A stretch of DNA of 64,000 nucleotides, taken from assembly GCF_007595705.1 (NCBI RefSeq), contig NZ_NISY01000004.1, positions 434,001 to 498,000 of the forward strand. Direction: 5' to 3'. Every line of letters starts with the position of its first letter. Position 1 is the first letter of the stretch. The notes beneath the pieces are model-generated. The model had not been told where the DNA came from. It saw only the letters and a list, made by a program, of their open reading frames with translations, and ran no database searches. A program made the position numbers and the translations under genes. The DNA comes from Streptomyces sp. SAJ15 (GTDB taxonomy: Bacteria > Actinomycetota > Actinomycetes > Streptomycetales > Streptomycetaceae). Positions 59,167 to 64,000 of this stretch are shown here, piece after piece.

Positions 59167-59901
59167 GTGGTGCACACGGAGAGCCGCGGCGGCGGCGACG
59201 GCCGGAGCGGCCGGGAGCTGTGCGTCGTGGGTGTGCGCACGCTCTGGAAGACCGTCGGCGACGGCGAGTTCTTCTGCACCGAGTGCGGCGGCGACCGCAA
59301 CTACCGCCGGCGCACCGGCCGCCGGCGCGTCGTGCTGTTCGGCCTCCCGCTCCCGCTGCTGCCGCGCAGCCAGGTCGCGCCCGTCCTCGAATGCGCCTCC
59401 TGCCGGGGCCGCTTCGGCATGGAGGCCCTGGACCACCCCACCACCACCCGCCTCTCGGCGATGCTGCGCGACGCCGTGCACACCGTCACCCTCGCCGTCC
59501 TCGCCGCCGGCGGCACCGAGGCCCGCCCGGTCCGCGACGCCGCCGTCGGCACGGTCCGCAACGCCGGCTTCGACGACTGCGACGAGGAGCAGCTGCTCAC
59601 CCTGATCGAGGCCCTGGCCGCGGACACCGGCCGCCTCCCCGACACCTGCGCCTCCCGCGACGGACTGGACCCCTGCGGCACCGCGCTCGCCATAGAGCTC
59701 CACGAGGCGCTCGAACCCCTCGCCCCCCACCTCGCCCCCGCCGGTCGCGAGGCGATCCTGCTCCAGGGCGCCCGCATCGCCGTCGCCGACGGCCCCTACC
59801 GCCCCGCCGAGCGCGCCGTCCTCGAAACCGTCGGCCGTGCCCTGATGATCGGCCCGGACGACACGGCGCGGCTGCTGGCGACCACACGCACCTCGCCCTG
59901 A
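59167..59901 (+). CDS. TerB-like protein with zinc ribbon
   Basis: 244-residue protein. An N-terminal zinc ribbon (CTECGGDRNYRRRTGRRR, later CASCRGRFG) is followed by a helical TerB-like domain (DAVHTVTLAVLAAGGTE, ALAADTGRLP and ILLQGARIAVADGPYRPAERAVLETVGRALMI). TerB domains are linked to tellurite resistance and stress responses, but no ter operon is seen here. Start GTG follows GGAGG at seven bases. Confidence 0.8.
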   Translation: MVHTESRGGGDGRSGRELCVVGVRTLWKTVGDGEFFCTECGGDRNYRRRTGRRRVVLFGLPLPLLPRSQVAPVLECASCRGRFGMEALDHPTTTRLSAMLRDAVHTVTLAVLAAGGTEARPVRDAAVGTVRNAGFDDCDEEQLLTLIEALAADTGRLPDTCASRDGLDPCGTALAIELHEALEPLAPHLAPAGREAILLQGARIAVADGPYRPAERAVLETVGRALMIGPDDTARLLATTRTSP

Positions 59902-60330
59902 CGCGCCCTTCGTCCTGACGCGCCCCTCGGCCCGAGCGCACCTCGTCCTGACGCGCCCCTCGTCCCGAGCGCACCTCGTCCTGACGCGCCCGCGGGCCGG
60001 AGCGTGAGGGCTCCGGGTGTCGGGGTGCTCGAAGGAGGGGCGGTGGCACGCGGGCCGACGCGGCCGTCCAGGGGCGCTCCAGGGCGCGGACGCGCTGCGT
60101 CAAGGGAGGCGAGCGGCCGTCCACGGGCCGGCGCGGCGTCCACGGGCCGACGCGGCCGCCTGTGGTGCGCGGGCGTGGCCGTGGCGCGAGAGTAGGGTGC
60201 GACACGGAGGCACCTCCCCCCGTTGAACAACCGGTACCTCCGTGCCGCGTAACCAGACTGGATGGCAGGCGAGGCCACGTCGACGTGTTTCGGCGAGGCC
60301 CGAAGGACGGCGAATCGGGAGGATCAGCCC
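59902..60330. repeat. 33-bp tandem repeat and other low-complexity sequence
   Basis: Bases about 59898-60000 hold three imperfect copies of a 33-base unit, CCTCGTCCTGACGCGCCCCT plus CGTCCCGAGCGCA. The minus-strand frame would read RSGRGARQDEV units but is not like a real protein. Further copies of GTCCACGGGCCG-type sequence occupy about 60110-60160. No gene is called in this 430-base gap. Confidence 0.7.
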
Positions 60331-61347
60331 ATGGTGCTGCGCATCCACTTCACGGCCGAGGATCTGGCGCGCACCCGGCTGGCCGACCGGCCGCGGCCGC
60401 TGCTCGAACTGGGCAGCGCGATCCGGCTGTTGCAGAAGCCCACGCACACCTCGACGCATCCGGTCTGCTTCGACGCCTGGCGGAACCGGGCGTTCACCCG
60501 GCTGAGCCCGCGGGTGCGGACGCTCTTCGAGCTGATCCCGGCGTCCGGCTGGTCGTTGGACTTCCTCACCCCCGAGGCGTACGGCGACCCCGCGGAGCTG
60601 CTGGAGGAGGTGCGCCGCACCCCGAGCGCCCGATTACGCGCCGACCTGGCCGAGTGGGCGGAGCAGCGACCGCGAATACCGCGGTGGACCCGCCGGCTCA
60701 TGGACGAACCCCGGCAGCTGCAACGGCTGGTCGACACCATGGAGCACGCCTACGACCAGGTGATCGCGCCGTACTGGACGCAGATCGAGCAGCATGCCCG
60801 CACCGACCGGGCCGTCCGCATGCGCCAGCTCACCGAGGAGGGGCTCGCGGGGCTGCTGGGCGGGCTCAACCCGCGCTACATCCGGTGGGACCCGCCCGTC
60901 CTGGAGGTGACCCTGGCCTCGGGCCTCAGCGGCGACCTCCCGCTGTGCGGCCGTGGGCTGCTGCTCGTCCCCTCCTACTTCGAGTCGACCTTCCCGGTGG
61001 TCAACGACGCCGATCCGCAGCCCTGGATCGTCTTCCCCATCTGCGTCGACGAGAACATCCTGGTCCCGCTCGCCGCCACCACCGAGTCCGCCCGCGCGGG
61101 GGTGCCCCAGTCCCTGACCGCCCTCCTCGGCCGCACCCGCGCCACCGTCCTCCGCGCCATCGCCGACCACCCCGGCTGCACCACCAGCGAACTCGCCGAC
61201 CACGCGCGGATCGCCACCGCCAGCGCCAGCGAGCACGCCACGATCCTGCGCGGCGCCGGCCTCACCACCAGCAGCCGCCACCGCAACTCCGTGCTGCACA
61301 CCCCCACCGCGGCCGGGATCTCCCTGCTCAACGCGGCCACGTACTGA
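60331..61347 (+). CDS. DUF5937-type winged-helix regulator
   Basis: 338-residue protein. The N-terminal part (residues 1 to about 240, MVLRIHFTAEDLARTRLAD) is a conserved actinobacterial domain of unknown fold. The C-terminal about 75 residues are an ArsR-like winged helix (RATVLRAIADHPGCTTSELADHARIATASASEHATILRGAGL). Such regulators in streptomycetes often adjoin exporters or biosynthetic genes, but none is next to it here. GGAGG at eight bases supports the start. Confidence 0.87.
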   Translation: MVLRIHFTAEDLARTRLADRPRPLLELGSAIRLLQKPTHTSTHPVCFDAWRNRAFTRLSPRVRTLFELIPASGWSLDFLTPEAYGDPAELLEEVRRTPSARLRADLAEWAEQRPRIPRWTRRLMDEPRQLQRLVDTMEHAYDQVIAPYWTQIEQHARTDRAVRMRQLTEEGLAGLLGGLNPRYIRWDPPVLEVTLASGLSGDLPLCGRGLLLVPSYFESTFPVVNDADPQPWIVFPICVDENILVPLAATTESARAGVPQSLTALLGRTRATVLRAIADHPGCTTSELADHARIATASASEHATILRGAGLTTSSRHRNSVLHTPTAAGISLLNAATY

Positions 61348-61404
61348 CGTGCGAGGATCATGGGCCGGACCCACGCCACCACCCCACCGAAGCGAGGAGA
61401 CGGC

Positions 61405-62154
61405 ATGCCCGCGCGCACCGTACTGATCCTGCAGCATGTCGAGGCCGAGAAGCCGGGCATGATCCTTGACGCGCTGGCCGGCTGCGACGCCGAGGTCGAC
61501 ATCCGCAACCTGCTCACGGCGGCTCCGGGCGCCCCGGTCGGTGAGCTGCCCGCGGTGGCCGAGTTGGCCGGGCTGGTCGTCATGGGCGGCCCCATGAACG
61601 CCGACGACACGGCCGCACACCCCGGGCTCGCCCGGGAGCGGGAGCTCCTGGCGGACGCCGTGGCGGCCGGTGTGCCGACGCTCGGCGTCTGCCTGGGCGC
61701 CCAACTGCTCGCCCGCTCGCAGGACATGAAGGTGCTGCCCGGTGCCGCCCTGGGCCAGGGCCCCGAGATCGGCTGGGCCCCACTCCACGACGTCGACCGC
61801 CGTGACCCGGTCGTCGGTCCGCTCGCCGACGCCCCCGGCGTGCTCCACTGGCACGGCGACCGCATCGTCGTGGACGGGCCCGCCCTGGCCCGCACGGAGA
61901 CCACCTCCTGCCAGGCGTTCCGCGTCGGGCCCGCGGCCTGGGGGCTCCAGTTCCACCTGGAGGTCACCCCCGCCCTGCTGGACGAGTGGCTGGCCGAGCC
62001 CGGCTTCGTCGCGGAGGCGCGGGACGCCCTCGGCCCCGGCGCCCTGGACCGACTGCGGGCCGACGCCCGCACCGTCGCCCCGGCGCTGCGCCCCCTGGCC
62101 GAACAGAGCCTGAGCCACCTGCGCCGGCTGGTCCAGGAGCGGTCGGCACGCTGA
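61405..62154 (+). CDS. Class I glutamine amidotransferase-like protein
   Basis: 249-residue protein with a class I amidotransferase fold. The nucleophile elbow GVCLGAQLLA carries the catalytic Cys, and WGLQFHLEVTP the His-x-Glu pair. Such stand-alone domains include GMP synthase-like and various glutaminase proteins; the acceptor substrate is not known. ATG 61405 follows GAGGAG at six bases. Confidence 0.88.
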   Translation: MPARTVLILQHVEAEKPGMILDALAGCDAEVDIRNLLTAAPGAPVGELPAVAELAGLVVMGGPMNADDTAAHPGLARERELLADAVAAGVPTLGVCLGAQLLARSQDMKVLPGAALGQGPEIGWAPLHDVDRRDPVVGPLADAPGVLHWHGDRIVVDGPALARTETTSCQAFRVGPAAWGLQFHLEVTPALLDEWLAEPGFVAEARDALGPGALDRLRADARTVAPALRPLAEQSLSHLRRLVQERSAR

Positions 62155-62245
62155 CGGCGAGCACCGCCGCCGAACCCCGAAAGGGGAGGTCGCCCCGGCC
62201 GGGTGCGTGGCACGCCGGGGCGTCGCCGTACGGAACAATGGCTCC

Positions 62246-62992
62246 ATGAGTCTGTTCCGCGACGACGGCATCGTGCTGCGCACCCAGAAGCTCGGTGAGG
62301 CGGACCGGATCATCACGCTGTTGACCCGGGGCCATGGGCGGGTGCGGGCCGTCGCCCGGGGGGTGCGACGGACCAAGTCGAAGTTCGGGGCCCGGCTGGA
62401 GCCGTTCTCACATGTGGACGTGCAGTTCTTCGCGCGCGGCAGCGACCTGGTCGGCCGCAGCCTGCCGCTGTGCACCCAGAGCGAGACCATCGCTCCGTAC
62501 GGCAGCGGTATCGTGACCGACTACGCGCGCTACACCGCCGGGACCGCGATGCTGGAGACAGCGGAGCGGTTCACGGACCAGGAGGGCGAGCCCGCCGTAC
62601 AGCAGTATCTGCTGCTGGTCGGCGGGCTTCGCACGCTTGCGGCGGGGGAGCACGCTCCGCATCTGGTGCTCGACGCGTTCCTGCTGCGCTCGCTCGCCGT
62701 CAACGGCTACGCGCCGAGCTTCGGCGACTGCGCGAAGTGCGGCATGCCGGGGCCGAACCGGTTCTTCTCGGTCGGCGCCGGCGGTGTGATCTGCGGTGAG
62801 TGCCGGGTGCCCGGAAGCGTCGTACCCTCCTCGGAGACGCTGACGCTGCTCGGGGCGCTGCTCACGGGGGACTGGGAGACGGCGGACGCGTGCGAGGCGC
62901 GGCACGCCCGCGAAGGCAGCGGGCTCGTCGCGGCGTACCTGCACTGGCACCTCGAGCGGGGACTCCGGTCCCTGCGGTACGTAGAGAAGTAA
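62246..62992 (+). CDS. recO: DNA repair protein RecO
   Basis: 248-residue recombination mediator that helps RecA load onto single-stranded DNA. The N-terminal OB fold has DDGIVLRTQKLGEADRIITLLTRGHGRVRAVARGVRRTKSKFGARLEP. The C-terminal zinc finger has CAKCGMPG and CGEC. Start ATG 62246 (MSLFRDD) is the expected one. uppS follows 33 bases downstream. Confidence 0.95.
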   Translation: MSLFRDDGIVLRTQKLGEADRIITLLTRGHGRVRAVARGVRRTKSKFGARLEPFSHVDVQFFARGSDLVGRSLPLCTQSETIAPYGSGIVTDYARYTAGTAMLETAERFTDQEGEPAVQQYLLLVGGLRTLAAGEHAPHLVLDAFLLRSLAVNGYAPSFGDCAKCGMPGPNRFFSVGAGGVICGECRVPGSVVPSSETLTLLGALLTGDWETADACEARHAREGSGLVAAYLHWHLERGLRSLRYVEK

Positions 62993-63025
62993 GCAGCACC
63001 AGCCACGAAGGAGACGTGACACCGC

Positions 63026-63850
63026 ATGGCACGACGCGGGATTCTGGGCCGGAGGCGACGTGACTACCGGGCCCCGGACCCACACCCCTCCGGTGCCCGG
63101 CCGCCGAAGATCCCCGGCGAGCTGGTCCCCAACCACGTGGCGATCGTCATGGACGGCAACGGCCGCTGGGCCAAGGAGCGCGGGCTGCCGCGCACCGAAG
63201 GGCACAAGGTGGGCGAGGGCGTGGTGCTCGACGTCCTCAAGGGCTGCCTGGAGATGGGCGTCAAGAACCTCTCCCTCTACGCCTTCTCCACCGAGAACTG
63301 GAAGCGCTCGCCCGACGAGGTCCGCTTCCTGATGAACTTCAACCGCGACGTCATCCGCCGCCGCCGCGACGAGATGGACGAGCTGGGCATCCGCATAAGG
63401 TGGACCGGCCGGATGCCCAAGCTGTGGAAGTCCGTGGTGCAGGAGCTCCAGATAGCGCAGGAGCAGACCAAGGACAACGACGCCATGACGCTGTACTTCT
63501 GCGTCAACTACGGCGGTCGCGCGGAGCTCGCCGACGCCGCGCAGGCGCTGGCCCGGGACGTCGCGGCGGGGCGGCTCGACCCGGACAAGGTCAACGAGAA
63601 GACGCTGGCGAAGTACCTGTACTACCCGGACATGCCGGACGTGGACCTGTTCCTGCGGCCGTCCGGAGAGCAGCGGACCTCGAACTACCTGATATGGCAG
63701 AGCGCCTACGCCGAGATGGTCTACCAGGACGTGCTGTGGCCCGATTTCGACCGCCGCGACCTGTGGCGGGCCTGCCTGGAGTACGCCTCCCGGGACCGCC
63801 GCTTCGGCGGAGCGATCCCCAATGAGGAGATCCTCCGCAAGGAGGGGTGA
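63026..63850 (+). CDS. uppS: Isoprenyl diphosphate synthase (UppS type)
   Basis: 274-residue cis-prenyltransferase, making the undecaprenyl-type lipid carrier for cell-wall synthesis. The catalytic Asp is in [16 protein letters not shown] at residue 43, and [40 protein letters not shown] are the family signatures. recO precedes it in the same direction and zur converges from the right, the standard actinobacterial order. Confidence 0.96.
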   Translation: MARRGILGRRRRDYRAPDPHPSGARPPKIPGELVPNHVAIVMDGNGRWAKERGLPRTEGHKVGEGVVLDVLKGCLEMGVKNLSLYAFSTENWKRSPDEVRFLMNFNRDVIRRRRDEMDELGIRIRWTGRMPKLWKSVVQELQIAQEQTKDNDAMTLYFCVNYGGRAELADAAQALARDVAAGRLDPDKVNEKTLAKYLYYPDMPDVDLFLRPSGEQRTSNYLIWQSAYAEMVYQDVLWPDFDRRDLWRACLEYASRDRRFGGAIPNEEILRKEG

Positions 63851-63860
63851 CAGGGCGGAC

Positions 63861-63901
63861 AAGGGTGCGGGGCCGGCTGTGACAGCCGGCCCCGCACCCT
63901 T
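63861..63901. terminator. Bidirectional terminator after uppS
   Basis: A perfect 19-bp stem (63861-63879 with 63883-63901, AAGGGTGCGGGGCCGGCTG and its complement) with a 3-base loop. It lies between uppS and the convergent zur gene and probably terminates both. Confidence 0.9.
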
Positions 63902-63929
63902 GTGTCGTTCTCGCCGCCCGTGACCGGCG

Positions 63930-64000
63930 CTACGCCTCGGCCGCCGCGGCGCAGTCGCCGCAGGTGCCGAAGATCTCGATCGTGTGGGCCACGTCCACGA
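63930..64000 (-). CDS. zur: Fur-family zinc uptake regulator Zur (C-terminal part)
   Basis: Only the last about 22 codons enter from the right edge. They read VDVAHTIEIFGTCGDCAAAAEA then a TAG at 63930. The H-T-I-E-I-F-G-x-C-x-x-C end is the typical zinc-binding C-terminus of Fur-family proteins. The position next to uppS and recO is that of zur in streptomycetes. The rest of the gene is outside the window. Confidence 0.8.
   Translation of the reverse strand, partial: VDVAHTIEIFGTCGDCAAAAEA

Noticed and set aside
59597-60205. Minus-strand frame with RSGRGARQDEV repeats
   Set aside because: Produced by the 33-base tandem repeat and partly antisense to the TerB-like gene; not protein-like.

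Overview
The window is a high-GC actinobacterial chromosome segment, almost certainly from Streptomyces or a close relative. The evidence is very high third-position GC, frequent GTG starts, many overlapping stop/start junctions, and a Streptomyces core-gene order. That order runs comEA-comEC, holA, rpsT/lepA, hemW, hrcA-dnaJ, rsmE, rnz, a dynamin pair, phoH-ybeY-CNNM protein, era, leuA, recO-uppS and zur. No rRNA or tRNA gene, CRISPR array, insertion sequence or prophage was seen.

Layout. 1-3544: DNA-uptake type genes comEA (cut by the left edge) and comEC. 3426-6289: a membrane-anchored phosphate-binding-like protein, a PPOX-family protein, a BldG-like STAS protein and a small membrane protein, all on the minus strand. 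6413-10429: a large P-loop NTPase with TPR/Sel1-like repeats, a second STAS paralogue and a small acidic protein. 10487-18912: holA, a proline-rich membrane protein, rpsT, lepA, an acyl-CoA ligase and hemW. 19015-21168: a Uma2 nuclease-fold protein, a DUF3097 protein and an MBL-fold hydrolase. 21391-25578: CIRCE, hrcA, dnaJ, a nitronate monooxygenase-like gene and rsmE, followed by a partial tandem duplication of the rsmE tail. 26009-36915: a lipoprotein, a HIT protein, rnz, an HATPase protein, a PfkB kinase, two dynamin-like GTPases, phoH, ybeY and a CNNM/CorC protein.

36989-54136 is the most accessory part. It holds three MFS exporters next to regulators (XRE/MmyB, HxlR, ArsR) and a cytidine-deaminase-fold protein without catalytic residues. 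It also holds an apparent five-gene leftward operon: fatty-acid-desaturase-like protein, glutamate mutase S and E, FAD/NAD(P)-binding protein, O-methyltransferase. Upstream of that operon lie an XRE-TPR regulator and a possible small exported peptide. The glutamate mutase operon has no visible NRPS or PKS beside it and is the best candidate here for an undescribed small pathway.

54290-64000: era, the emfourin/protealysin-type M4 protease pair, leuA with a leucine-rich leader peptide, a TerB-like protein, a DUF5937-type regulator, a class I amidotransferase, recO and uppS. A near-perfect 19-bp terminator hairpin follows, then the C-terminus of zur entering from the right edge.

All functions were inferred by reading motifs; no database search was run. 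Start codons were chosen from Shine-Dalgarno matches, gene overlaps and the family's expected N-terminus.
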